Assembly (NCBI GenBank): GCA_019915135.1
Contig: JAHLMK010000014.1
Coordinates: 1,054,001 to 1,118,000 of the forward strand
Source of the DNA: Strobilurus pachycystidiatus
Taxonomy: Eukaryota; Basidiomycota; Agaricomycetes; Agaricales; Physalacriaceae
Length of the DNA stretch: 64,000 nucleotides
Direction: 5' to 3'
A program made the position numbers and the translations under genes. Every line of letters begins with the position of its first letter. The first letter of the stretch is position 1. This document shows, piece after piece, positions 22,685-34,238 of the stretch. A model generated the notes under the pieces. It made no database searches. It saw nothing but the letters and a program-made list of their open reading frames with translations, and was not told the DNA's origin.

Positions 22685-25600
22685 ATGACGGGCGAGCACC
22701 AAACTCAACTGCCTCACCCGGACGAGCTTTCGAGACGCCAACTCTACGCACTGCTGAAAGCATCTGAACAGCCTTTGACACCATGTCTGCAGAATTGGCA
22801 GCGCATCTTGAGCTTTGAAGGTGAGTCTTTCTGCCTGCCATTTCTGCCTGAGTTCAGCACGTTTACGCGCGCTAGAAATATCCAATGCCGCTCTGCCTTC
22901 ACCATTGAACACACCCACGCGTCCGGGCGCGCGTCCGGTCGCGCACTCTTTAGATTCTGCCTCCGCGGCCACAACTTCAGCAGAATATGGCCCTGCCTCT
23001 CATTCCGGCTCTCCTTCTCGAGCACGTTCTCAGTCTCCTGCTTCTCCTATCGACCTGGCTACCGCCTTTCATCATCAGTCCACTACAGATTCAGGATCAC
23101 CCATGCGAGTCGAGTCCCCCACGCACATTGACACCGACTCTGGAGCCTCTCACTCTGACTCAGGCCTGGACTGGGACTCAATGACGCTTGAAGAGCAGCT
23201 TCTGGCGAGTTTGTCTCCACCCAGGATTGCCCGTTCTCCTGAAGAGTCTGACGATTCCGACCCTGAGGAATCGGATCGCATTCTTGAAGAGGGGGGACGT
23301 CAGATGAAACGTCTTTGTGAGGGTTGGCGTTGGAGTAAAGAGGAAAGAGAACGGCATACGGCGCATGTTGAACAAAGTCTGGAGGCTGAAGAACGAGTCG
23401 GTCGAACGGCGGAGAGACAGGCTAACCGCCGTCCGAGAAGAGGTAGCTCATGCAACCGTGGCCAAGGCGGACTACCACCTGCTCGTACGGCCATGCGGAC
23501 GGCTGATGATGGTGATGTGGAGATGACTGGTCCAGAGGGCGCAGACGGGAGAGACACAAACACAGACCGAGAAGAGGCAAACACAGATGGCGCCGCCAAT
23601 CCATCCACCACCACCATACCACCCAACCAACGGCGTTCTTCTGGGCCATACCAACGTTTTGCAACCCCGCACGCCTCCCGGCTCTCGGATAAACTTTCGC
23701 GCTGTCTTGTTCGATTGGCAGGGAAGTGTCTTCATGTCTTGGAGACTACGCACCTCGACAATTGGTGGTCTCAGGTACTTATTGGGAATCCTGAATCTGG
23801 GATCTCTGAGAATACGCGCGATCAGAGTCTCCGGGGAATTCTTGCTCGTCTGGAACAAGCAGAGATTGACGAAGCCTCTGCCGGTTTTCGCCGCATTCTA
23901 GGATCTATTGCTCTGTGTCACAAGTTGGAGTTCTATCCAAAGAAAGACGGGTATATCTTTCATTTCATTTAATATCATCCACTTGCTCATTTGTGTTCTA
24001 GAAGAACGCTCACGGCAAGGGAGATTTGGGAGAAGGAAGGGCGACCGGGACGGTTCAATCGCCTGACATATTTTCAGCGCGTCGGAAAGTGTTGGATTAT
24101 GTGGGCACGAGGTGGGGGTATCTTCTTCATCCTCTTGGCCCTGCGCGCTCGAGAAACTGGAATCCTGGAAGACGCCACATACGGGGAAATCCAGACTGCT
24201 ACGCGTTTTTTCGTGCTCCCGCTAAAGGTATGGGTATCTACTATGGTCTGTGCCTTTCTGACATGTACCAGGAGAGGCAACATCAGAGTTGGTGTTGGCG
24301 TTCTTCAAGCCAGCAATCAATAACCTTCGCAAAGTTGTTCACGTCAGCTTGGGATCCATTTGGCCCTCGAGCACTCAACATCAGGGTCTGCCCGTAGACG
24401 CTCTTTTAACTGATTGGAAAACATCGGATCACTTCTTTGAGCAGATTGGAACGCGGTATGTGTTTGTTCAGACCATGTATGGCGCCTTAGTGACCAATCT
24501 CTCTAGTACCTTCTTGCCTGGTCAGCGGAATACGGCCATCTGGGATATCTATATACCAGACGACGATGAACTGACAGTGTCTCCCGTTCACCAAATATCC
24601 TCTGATGGCTCCAGTAACTCTCTTCTCTCTCACAATCTCCGAGGACTCAGCGGCTACGAGTTCTTCAATAACACAGTCGGTCACGGACACGGTAATCAAG
24701 ACTATTCTACTGAAATAGTCACATCAAAAAGCGACGTTGATATAGACTGGATGAACATTCTCATTGCTCTCTCACACAGTCTCCGAGAGAATGACATCAA
24801 GATCGCCACTGATTATAATCCCCAGGATCGCCACAACAGATTCAAGCTCGGTGGTGCTAAGCGGCCGGAAATCAAGTCGTTCACACAGGCTATTCGCTTA
24901 ATGGCATCCTTCGCCGATGAGCCGGAGAGCCTCGACGAGTTTAGAGCTCTGGTATGTGCATTCTTAATCATTGTCATTGTGATTCAGACGATCCGGGCCT
25001 AGATGAAGAAACAGCTGAGTGGCGGTTATCGGAAGGATCCATGGGATTATGTGATTATGGATCGAAGAAAATTAGTCCAAGAGTAAGTCTCACCTTCAGG
25101 AAATACACTCAACCATTCACGTATTTGTTCAGTACCGACTTTCTCCATGTGATGGATGGCGATGGACTTCCTCTGGTGATCGCCCTCCCGCCTCTTCCTC
25201 AGCATTTGCGGGACGCTCTTATACCATTGCTCGATGCCTCGTACCCAAAACTTGTCAAGACGTATGGCTCAGAGGAGGAGACCACAGATCTGAGAGGTAT
25301 GGCTTCACATTGCTCATACTACAACCGGTTTGCGACAAGGGTATGTAAATTTCTCTGTTTGCTATCTGATCTAATGAAACATAGGGTCATGAGGCGCCAG
25401 TAGAGGGTGACGCGTGGGCACTAGGACGGCCTGGTCAGAAGCGCACTGATCCCTCTCAGTATATCCCGCGTCTTGCTGCTGAAGGGAAAGATGAACGCAC
25501 TCAAACATTCGTCGCGGCTATCGAGCCCATAACAGCATGGTTGAGCGAGAAGGTCTGAGCGCCCTTCTTTCTCTGCTCAGTGGTTCATTGGCTGATCCTC

Positions 25601-26001
25601 TACAGTTACGCGAGCTACTCCCTAATCACACGTGCACTATCCTCGATGTGCAATACCATACCCTTCCTGCGTCCGCCACACCGCCACTCTATCCTTTCAC
25701 CGGCTTGGTCATCAATCTCAACGTGGCTACTCGCGCTCATCGAGATCACAAGGATCATGTCATCTGTCTCTCGATGACTATCATAGAGGGGAAGGGTGGG
25801 GATCTGGTAGTTGTTGAGCCAGGCGTGGTCATCCGGATGCAGACAGGCGATGCGGTTATATTTCGCTCGTGCGATGTTACTCATCTCAATATGCCATTTG
25901 TTGGACGAAGGGCATCTCTGGTCTTCCACAGCGATCAAGACCTCAACTCCTGGGTGAAGGATGCGAATGGATGGGATCCCAAGACGTATTTCTCGCCTTG
26001 A
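22685..26001 (+). CDS. TET/JBP-family 2OG-Fe(II) dioxygenase, 970 aa, nine exons
   Basis: Exons: 22685-22820, 22876-23950, 24002-24227, 24277-24455, 24507-24951, 25003-25082, 25133-25340, 25385-25552 and 25606-26001, summing to 971 codons with the stop. Introns are 44-55 bp; the third acceptor (24276) is the least certain. Residues 14-26 (ELSRRQLYALLKA) resemble a SAP-type DNA-binding helix, followed by an acidic Ser-rich linker. The C-terminal 131 residues are the catalytic double-stranded beta helix: iron ligands H884 and D886 (AHRDHKD), GGDL, H932 (VTHLN) and the 2-oxoglutarate arginine R940 or R941 (GRRASLVFHSD). Family members oxidise 5-methylcytosine or thymine in DNA. Known fungal members are linked to KDZ transposons; here the partner is an rve transposase. 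Confidence 0.88.
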
Positions 26002-26109
26002 TTTACAGGTTCTGTAAAATATTAATCTAAATATCCTTTTTGGTATGTTTGTGACCGACCGGCCTGCCGAATATAGACTTTATCCGGAGAGTCTGAAAAG
26101 GCGAAATGA

Positions 26110-26257
26110 AACTGTGCTTCAAAGTGAGATGAAAAGTACGCTGAAGTAGTGCGCCAAAAAAGTACAAGAAAAGTGCGGCGCAAAAGTACAACAAAAAGTG
26201 CTACTGAAAGTCGAGTGCTCGTAAAAAGTTCTCTGAAAAGTGAGTCCTTGTCGGTTT
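26110..26257. repeat. Subterminal AAAAGT(AC/GC) repeats, right end of element B
   Basis: About ten AAAAGTAC, AAAAGTGC or AAAGTG motifs between the dioxygenase stop and the right terminal repeat. They are more degenerate than at the left end. Confidence 0.75.
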
Positions 26258-26284
26258 GAATTATTCCCCATTATATCTCCCATA
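26258..26284. repeat. Right terminal inverted repeat of element B
   Basis: Inverse of 12972-12998 with one mismatch, ending CTCCCATA. It is followed by target duplication GAAAGG (26285-26290). Confidence 0.93.
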
Positions 26285-26314
26285 GAAAGGCAAAGCATGC
26301 TGTGCAGAGTACAT
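26285..26314 (-). pseudogene. Host F-box gene fragment 1 (start codon and first ten codons)
   Basis: The minus strand from 26314 reads ATG and encodes MYSAQHALPF, ending at the element B target duplication (CCTTTC on this strand). Joined to 12965 it continues in frame as LPPELLYIILEQ, the F-box. This ATG is therefore the likely native start of the disrupted gene. Confidence 0.85.
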
Positions 26315-28037
26315 GACGACGATGAGAGTTGGAAAGAAGATTATCGATATCACTGAACGGTCACTGAACTTAAGGGACGTCGTCCGAAAATAGAACTGAT
26401 CCGGGCCGAGTATGTATCTGGTCACTTCCGCTCATATCAAAATCTACTTACTTAGTCTTATGCATCGTGATTCACACTTTTGTTCAATGCGCTGTAGCAA
26501 TGATTTGACTAGCAAAAATGACATTGAACTCATTTCAACCGCCACGGTCCACCCGTCGCAAAAGGTCGTGCCATTTTACACAGTCTTGAATTGCCAAACG
26601 CTATTGAAGGAAAGCCTAAAGGTTACTTACGCCATGTCCTCGGCGCCAGGATCTTTGAACGTGCTACAAACATCGTGCAGTGAAATACGCCTCTTCCTGC
26701 TAGTGGTCCAACGGCGGGACGATTACATATATCCGCAATCCGACCTCAGCCCGAGCCTGTCTTCCAGAAACGCAGAAGACTTCGCAGAGTTCGCATCGCA
26801 CCGTTGTTCTCTGGGGTCAGTTTGCCACGCTTATCAGCGAAAGAGACCCACGCCAGGAGAGAGACGCACCCGAGCACATACAACTGTGAGCCCACATGGC
26901 GTAGGAATAATGCAGATTACCATTGCGCCCTCAGGTTTGCCGAGAATGATATCAGCGCTGACCTGGAAGATATCGGCGAGTCTCAATATAGGCGAGCACC
27001 GAGCGAAGGACATACCTCGGAGAACTCAATGCTCCCAAAGGAGAATCTGTGACAAGGTATCTAGGCAAAATGCCCTAGTCTTGATCATTATTCAATGTCG
27101 GCATCGGAGGGCGTATGTCTGCTAAGTTGTCTTCAGCTCGAGAGATGGCATCGTGGCTCGGTTGTCGGGCAAGGGCAAGTCTTATAAGGCCAGCAGAAGT
27201 TACTAGTGCGCCTTTGCAAAATGTAAATCGTCAAAACCGCGGAAGCGAATTTGCAGACAATGTGCGGTCCTAGCGGATACTGAGTGCTTCACTAACTCGA
27301 AGGCCACGATAAGCGTCGGCGTCTTTGTCATGAAGCTGGAAAGTTTCTTTTTGAAAAGCAAGGATAAGACGATTGCTGTTACCGAGTCTGTCGAGTCGCC
27401 TCGACTAATGCGATAGTGACTAGCAGCGGCAAAGATTGGAAGGAAGTGAACTAGCACACATCGTCGGGCGTTGGACCCGGCGTCGTCATCAAGACGACTT
27501 CATTTCCTAGGGTCCTCTACAAGGTCCTATAAACAGGGCAGACGTATGTTCTGGCTGTCCTAGTTGGGCTTGGTAACACGAGGCTGGCAGATGTCAAGTG
27601 AGGGCCGATGCAAGTGGGCTTGCAGTGGTGGCTGAATCCAAAAATAATGACGAGCGACGATGAGTGCATAATTGAGCAGCGCTGGAGGCTGTTCAAGTGT
27701 TGTTCGAGAAAAAAACAATGGTGGACAACAGTGGACAAGAGGCAGGGACATCTTAGTCAGCGCCTTGATATGATACCTTGTTCTCTCCCATCAGGATCTG
27801 AGCTTGACTATTGTTTTCCACGGCGACCTTCACGACTAGGCGGCTACCCTTCATCCCGACATGTTGTTCTCGCTTGTTCTGCTGTCCGCGTAACAAGGCC
27901 TGGGATGATGTGCTTATGTTCTCAATTCTATTACTTTCGGCCTTTTTTGTTCTGAACAAGGGCTTGCCTTCCACAGAGCCATCGCCATGGATGCGCCCTT
28001 GTTCAATGTCGTTATTATTCTCCAGGAGCTGCATTTT
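26315..28037. other. Intergenic stretch, no gene supported
   Basis: The first few hundred bases should hold the promoter of the disrupted F-box gene (minus strand). The longer open frames (for example 26412-27125 plus, 27203-27457 minus) have no recognisable domain, and I see no convincing exon chain. Nothing else stands out. Confidence 0.45.
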
Positions 28038-28046
28038 CTATAAAAG
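28038..28046 (+). promoter_or_regulatory. TATA box of the 28151 gene
   Basis: CTATAAAAG lies 105 bp upstream of the ATG at 28151, a usual distance for a fungal TATA promoter with a short leader. Confidence 0.6.
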
Positions 28047-28150
28047 CTTTAGGACTCGCGGTGGGTCCCGCCCAGCATCTCCTCCCCTTCAAGACTTCCG
28101 CCCACCACTAGACGACCTCTCAATTGACAACATACATTATCGCAACGAAT

Positions 28151-28916
28151 ATAATGGCCTACTATCAGAACTACTCAGCATCGCCTAATCCATTCTACAC
28201 CGGCTATGCTTCGCGCCCCAGCACACCTTGCGGCAGATATCCCCTAGCGGGATCTACCTCCACCTACCCCAAGGCGACGACTCATGCCGACTTCTCATTG
28301 GGATACAACACCCCGCCATCATCCGCTGAACTGCTTCAGGTCAAGCACCAGCTCCACGCTCGCTTAAACGAAGGCAGGCTGTCGAACATGCCTGCTGGCT
28401 TTCCCTTCGTATATTCTACGCGCTCTCGATGCGACCATTACTCGAAGTCGAGGTCGATGCCTTACGAATTTGAAGAACACTTTACTGTCCCGTCGTCTTC
28501 TGGATACTCGACGCGCCGCTCCGTCGCCGTTTCCTTCTCGGGTCCTAAAATCTCGAACGGCCCTTCATACTGGCGGATACACCACGTCAATGCTGACCGC
28601 AAGCTTCACTCCAGTACGCTCGTTCATTCTCGCAGGATTGCGCTGTGATACTGATGCTTGCCCTGCAGGCCAAAACGTGCCTTTCGCCCAGGTGCAAGTC
28701 CATCCCGAAGTGATGGCGACACGATATGGACGATGCGTCGAGAAGGATTCGAAGATCGTCCTGCGCGCCTTGGCATTATCACTCGAACTGGGTGTCTTGG
28801 TGACTATCACTACTCAGGCTGCTCTCGAGAAACGTCAGACCCGGCACGATACGATCGTTTACGTTGGCACTACCTCCAGCGGCATCTCCAGTGTTATCTA
28901 CTCTACCAACTGCTAA
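28151..28916 (+). CDS. Small unknown protein, 236 aa, two exons
   Basis: Exon 28151-28613, intron 28614-28668 (GT-AG), exon 28669-28916. The start MAYYQNYSASPNPFYTGYAS follows a good leader and a TATA box. The N-terminal half is rich in Ser, Tyr, Pro and Thr. The C-terminal half is more regular (GQNVPF-like start, VQVHPEVMATRYGRCVEKDS, then a hydrophobic LRALALSLELGVLVTITT segment). I do not recognise the family; composition suggests a soluble, partly disordered fungus-specific protein. An earlier in-frame ATG at 28124 would add nine residues. Confidence 0.6.
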
Positions 28917-29295
28917 GTAAGTGGGCCGAGCCACAAAAACTTGAATTGAGGCGCTGATGTTCCCTCCCAGTTTCGAACAATAAAACACAACTAATTGTCA
29001 TGTCCCTGACGCTTTTTCTTTGCATTTATCACATCCACGTACATTCCACGATTAGAACGATGAACTTTCCAGCACGCTTTGCATCACGACTCGCATTTGC
29101 ATACTTCCATGAACAGATTCAAGTTTACTTATTTGACGTCACTTATTCTCTTTCATGCATCTCATGTCCTGCATATTTCTGATACGATTTCTTTACGAAT
29201 ATAATGCGCATTATAACTGGCCAACGACTCGAGTGTTCAACGTTCAGCCATATTGAGGCGGCGTGGCAGCATTTACCTGATGCCAATGCCAAACA

Positions 29296-32200
29296 ATGTA
29301 TCCTATTCCGCAACCACCACATTCTGCCGGGACCGCATATAAAGGTCAATCTTCCGCGCATTGTCGCCGCCGTCGCTGACGACCACGACGAGCAGGACTG
29401 CGGCCGCGCATCGAGCCGCACCAGATTCCATGCCCGGTTGAGCTGCAGGAGGAGGATCGGCACAGATGGGACAATCAGCCGTACATGACGCTGCCGGGCC
29501 ACCGTACACCGCTCTCGACGACGGACTACTATGCGCTGGACCAAGGTGCGCCGTTCGGCTGGATGGGCGCGCGCGCTTCGCCGACTGACGAGCGACAGGA
29601 AACTCGTCACCCAAGTTCGTGCGGGTGTCGACGTGGGCATTTCCGCACACGTCGCGTCTGGCGTCGGACTGCAAGATTCCGCTCGCCGCCATCTTTCAGC
29701 CCTTTGCCGAACTGGATCCACGCGAAGAGCCCGTTCCGCTCGTGGATGCTCTGCCCGCACGCTGTCAGCGATGTCGGTCGTATGTCAATCCTTGGTGCCA
29801 GTGGCTTGCTGGCGGCGCAAAGTGGAAATGCAATCTATGCGCTCATGAAACAGATGGTACGTCCTGTCCTTTCATTCGTTCTCAGTCAAGTTTCGGCGCG
29901 TAATCTGACAGAGTTCCTCTGTCCGGTTCTGCGCCGAATTTGACAAAAATTCATCCGCTAGTTCGCGTCTCATCATTGGCCAGTTCTACCCGAATACTTT
30001 TGCGCGCTTGACGGTGGCGGCCATCGTCTGGATCACATGCGGCGCCCAGAACTCCTCAAGGGCACAGTTGACTTTAGGGTATCAGAGGACTACTGGGCAT
30101 CCAATCCACCCGCCGGACTAACAAGGCCCTACTTCTCTATTGAGCCACCAGCAACTGGGGTCCGGGAACCACAACCTCTGAACTACATTTTTGCTTTCGA
30201 CGTGTCGCATGGCGCTGTCCAGTCTGGTGCGCTCGCTACCGCCTGCGGAGAGCTCATGGATATTCTATTCGGCAATGACGCGTGTTTCCCTCCAGCCAGC
30301 CAGCTCGCCATCTTCACCTACGACATATCCATACACTTCTACGACCTCACCTCGGATGTCCCGTCCATGCGAGTCGTAGCCGACCTCGAAGAGGTCTTTG
30401 TCCCTTTCCACCATGGCCTCTTCGTGTCACCTACTGAACGCGCGGAGTCGATATCAACACTACTCCGCAGTTTGCCCGAACGATTCGCAACCTCCTACCT
30501 CCTGGAATCTGCCATGGGTTCGGCTCTGCGTGTCTGTCAAGCAGCCTTGGTGAGCAATTTGCACTGTCTTCGGCACCGAATTAACCTATCACAAGGCAGG
30601 GCGTGGTGGCCAGGTTGTTCTGTTCCAGAACCTACTTCCTCAAGCCGGCGAGGGTGCCTTGCCAGGAAAGCCCGCAGAGTCGGAACTCTACGATACCGAC
30701 AAGGAAAAGACGTTATACAAGCCTCGCGATCCGGCCTGGACACGTATAGGGGAGGAATGCGCTGAAGAAGGCATCGGGGTCAGCATGTTTCTGACGATGG
30801 ACAAGTATATCGACGTTGGATCAATTGGTTTGTGTTCTTGTTGAGAGTGGTGAACCTGTAACTCACTTTCACTCTCACCTCAGGCATTGTTTCGACTCTA
30901 ACAGGCGGGCAAATACACTATCTGCCTCGTTTCGATTCATCGCGGGATCGTTTGGTATTGAGATCTCATTTGCAGCGTCTCATGCGTCGGATGACGGGAT
31001 ACAACTGCACCGCCAGAGTGCGATCATCAAAAGGTCGGTTCCCTTTCAACATTCTTGCTGTCACTTAACTTTGTTCCAGGCGTACGAATATCTGAACATT
31101 ATGGCAACTTCCATCAGATATCGCCAACGGATCTGGTGTTTGCGGTTTTGGATGCGGACAAAACGTTCACAGCTACACTGGAGCACTCGGGCTCGCTTAG
31201 TCCGCGGGAATCAGCGTACCTGCAATCGGCTGTTTTGTATACGACTGTATCGGGGGAGCGCAGAGTGCGGGTGTGCAATCTCGCCTTGCAGGTCGTGGAG
31301 TTGGCGGCGAATGTCTTCTCGTATGCTGATGCTGAGACGGCCATCTGTCATAACATGCGCAAAGGTGTGTGGAACACTGTTTTGTCTAGGTCAATATCTG
31401 ACCCGGTTTGTAGCTATTGCGCATACTAGGACGACAAAGATGCATGAGATACGAGAGGACTTGACCGAGAACTGCTCGGCTATCCTCCTTGGATATCGAA
31501 ACAAATGCGCCGCATCAACCGCTGTCTCCCAGGTCCGCGTTCAATCATTCCGTTTAGATTCCCCATGACTGACGAAACTAGCTCATACTGCCAGAATCAT
31601 TCCGTGCCATGCCAGTACTTACCTTGGGTGTCTTGAAGTCAAAACCCATCAAAGGTACGCCGGTCGCCTTTCTGTTTGTTCTTCGTTGACCAATCCCTCC
31701 AGTCGGAAACGTCAATTCGGATGTGCGAAACTATTACGCTCATCGGCTGATGTCGATGAGCGTGCGACAAGTCATCGAATATCTGTATCCGCCGCTCATT
31801 GCGCTGCATGACCTGAATGCGGCGGCGGCGGTGCCCGATCCGACGACGGGTCTGTTGAATATCCCGGCGACGATGAAGAACACTTATCGCCAGATGAACG
31901 GCGGTGGGGTCTATCTCGTCGGTAAGGGAATCTTCATTCGTGTGATGACATGGCAGGCTGATCGTGTTCAGACAACGGCGAGGCGATGATAATATGGGTT
32001 GGGTCCAGCGCGTCGCCCCAGCTTCTTCTGGACCTTTTTGGCGTCGATGAGGTGCATCAGATCGATACTGGCCTCGTACGCCTACGCTCCCTTTCCTCTT
32101 GACCTAGGACTGACTGACCACAGACGGAACTCCCTGTATTGGAGACGCTCCTCTCAGCCCAAGTGCGGAATATAATAACATACCGGTCGATGAAGAGGGG

Positions 32201-32476
32201 ATACACCCCGAAGCTGTCCATCGCGCGACAAAACATGGATGGGATAGAGCTAGAATTTAGCGACATGCTCGTGGAGGATCAGAATAATGGGACGATGCCG
32301 TATATTGATTGTGAGTTCGAGCTTAGGTTATTTCATTATTTGTGGATTGACGAGCGTCATTGTAAGTCCTGATAGTGGTGCACAAGCAGATTATGCATGC
32401 AGTGAGTTATATTTGTGCTGAATTTGGACGAATACTGACTGGATTGTTCGAAGTTGAATCAGGGAGACATGTATGA
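29296..32476 (+). CDS. SEC24: SEC24-like COPII coat subunit
   Basis: SEC24 selects cargo and, with SEC23, forms the inner COPII coat on ER exit vesicles. The start at 29296 gives [20 protein letters not shown], then [12 protein letters not shown], as in fungal SEC24. The zinc finger ([12 protein letters not shown], then CNLC) is in exon 29599-29856; the trunk starts [12 protein letters not shown] and [16 protein letters not shown]. Beta-sandwich and helical segments follow ([55 protein letters not shown]), and it ends with VHKQI. Early exons are 29296-29344, 29396-29545, 29599-29856 and from 29984; the third intron is about 127 bp, long for this window, and might hide a micro-exon. Later introns split the rest. 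The exact C-terminus (32476 or slightly further) is uncertain. Confidence 0.88.
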
Positions 32477-32594
32477 GCCTAGAGCGATGCGGTCGGCGTG
32501 GTGATACAGACAAGAAGAGGTTTATATTTACAGAAGGACATTTCTACCTTTACAATTATAGGCAATTGTTTCCCGACAGCTTCCATTATCACCG

Positions 32595-33956
32595 TCAAAG
32601 CTTTCCGGATAATGGCGCACAACTCGAGTCCCACAAACTCCATATGAGACCCTTGTCTGCTTTAACACCCTCAGCCGAAATTCGAGCGTAGGATTTCTGT
32701 ACAGCATCAGCTCCATCCACGCGCTCAATATCGACCCAGCCTTGACAGTCATTCATCAGCTCTTTCCAAGCCACCTCTTGCATTCTGAATATTTCTGTCG
32801 GAGATAGTTGCTTTCTCCGTACGTCCAGCCACTCTGGCATAAAAAACTGCTCCTCTTGCGGCCAGAATGCGGAAGTTCCCCGAGAAGATGGTGTCGCAGT
32901 CGTAGCGAATGCGTTCGGAGACCATTTCAGAGTCGCGATGTTAGCGGGTGAGAGGTTCGTCAGACCGAGGGAGATGACGGCGTCAAGCGAGCTAATGTAC
33001 GGAGAGGCGAAGTGGTCATAAATCCTGCGATTGAGTACGCTGCTACCCGCAACGTCGACGTATATCCACTTGTCCTCGCGCGGACCGTGTAGCGATGTGA
33101 AGGATGTGTAGTCCACAACGTCGTCGTAAAGCCCAAGTCCTTTGGTGAATGCGAGGTTCTTGGCGGACGTGATACCAACCACCCTGGTCCGTGTTTTGCG
33201 CTTGCCAATGAGGTAGGCAAGGCAGAAGGCCGTTTTCGAGGACGCGGATGATACGAGAATCGCAGAGGCGCCGCCGCGGTAGTTTGACGACCAGAGCCAG
33301 TCCTCAAACCAGTATGATGTCCAGAAAAGTGGACGGTAGAGCATGGTGAGGTCTTCGTCGCGTGGTGAGGGGGAGTATTGGGGATCCGTAGCACACCGAA
33401 GGATCTGGTTATACGGTCGGCGGTCTGGAGAAAGTCAACGACTCGAGTTGATAGCAAGACAGGGCATATTCACCTGCAGGGAGATGAGGTCTCGGAACAT
33501 AGAATGCGTACTTATTCACGTCTGCTGGTGAAACGGCAAGTAACAAGTACCGCGTCGGGGCAAGGTATCCATAAACCCGCTCGCCCGAGTGGATCTTCGG
33601 GTGCGTGCTTTCTACGATGGTGGCAAATCCCCAGACAGGAATGAGTCCGTGGGTCTTCGCAGAGACTTCTTTACTTTCGGGGGGAGCATGGAAGTCAAAG
33701 TACCTGTCTTGACAAGATCAGACCCATGAGAATCGCTGTCAAGTCAATATGAAACGAACCGAAAGTGGGGATGCTCTCCAAGAGCCTGATATGTTATGTT
33801 ATTAGCTGAGAAGCCAAAGCGGTCGACGCGTAGGAGAACGTGGTTCTGGGGCAGTTCTCTGGGTCTCGGTGTCGTAAGTATTGTCGGCGAGCTAGTTTGA
33901 CCATCAGAGGACGGGCGAGGGAGGCACAGTGTCACATTCTGGTCCTCTTTCTTCAT
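32595..33956 (-). CDS. DUF2855 family protein
   Basis: Starts at 33956 (MKKEDQNVTLCLPRPSSDGQ), with an intron near 33696-33746 after HFR, continuing YFDFHAPPESKEVSAKTHGL and a segment typical of DUF2855 (VWGFATIVES, GERVYGYLAPTRYLLL). The last exon (from about 33345) has WTSYWFEDWL, a Rossmann-like strand-loop (ILVSSASSKTAFCLAYL) and GLGLYDDVVDYTS. DUF2855 proteins resemble medium-chain dehydrogenases, but the reaction is unknown. The 3' end lies about 120 bp from the converging SEC24-like gene. Confidence 0.82.
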
Positions 33957-34238
33957 GTTGAGAGCAGTCTTGGGACGTAGTGGAAAATCTTAATGCTCCT
34001 AGTGGTGAACGTATGAAATGAAGAGGTGACCGGCTATCGGTAACTTGAACCCCGGACTACAGTAACACGCGGCCGCGGCGAGCCGCGGCGGCATTGCAAT
34101 GTATGCACAGCGTTGGCACGTCCTTTCTTTCGCCGGGACTGTTTAAATCAACAGCCACGTTGACAAGAGTGTCGCCGAACGTACTACTAATGTCAACGTC
34201 TGCTGTGGGGATCCTCTGGGCTCAGCCAACGCGTCGAT
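33957..34238. other. Intergenic spacer
   Basis: No coding frame is supported. There is a GC-rich palindromic stretch (GCGGCCGCGGCGAGCCGCGG, near 34070). The promoter of the DUF2855 gene should lie at its left end. Confidence 0.4.

Larger units (their letters stand above)
12972..26284. mobile_element. Complete 13.3-kb transposon copy B with transposase and TET/JBP gene
   Basis: The left end (12972) and right end (26284) are 27-bp inverted repeats differing at one base, starting TATGGGAGATATA. Perfect 6-bp duplications GAAAGG flank it at 12966-12971 and 26285-26290. Subterminal AAAGTAC-type repeats lie at both ends. Genes in order: transposase (minus), unknown 1018-aa protein (minus), GC-rich centre with a cyclophilin fragment, and TET/JBP dioxygenase (plus). 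Transcription runs outward toward both ends. Joining the flanks at one GAAAGG restores the start of a host F-box gene in frame, which independently confirms both boundaries. Confidence 0.93.

Noticed and set aside
25540..25610. Apparent frameshift in the TET/JBP gene
   Set aside because: A 53-bp GT-AG intron (25553-25605, with a CTGAT branch-like motif) joins SEK to LRELLPNH in phase, so no frameshift is needed.
12972..26284. Classification as a KDZ (Kyakuja/Dileera/Zisupton) transposon
   Set aside because: The presence of TET/JBP suggested it, but no KDZ-type transposase is seen, while an rve-type D-D-E transposase is present and complete.
29143..29760. 205-codon minus-strand frame over the start of the SEC24-like gene
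   Set aside because: Antisense shadow of the GC-rich SEC24 exons, which carry the zinc-finger and trunk motifs.
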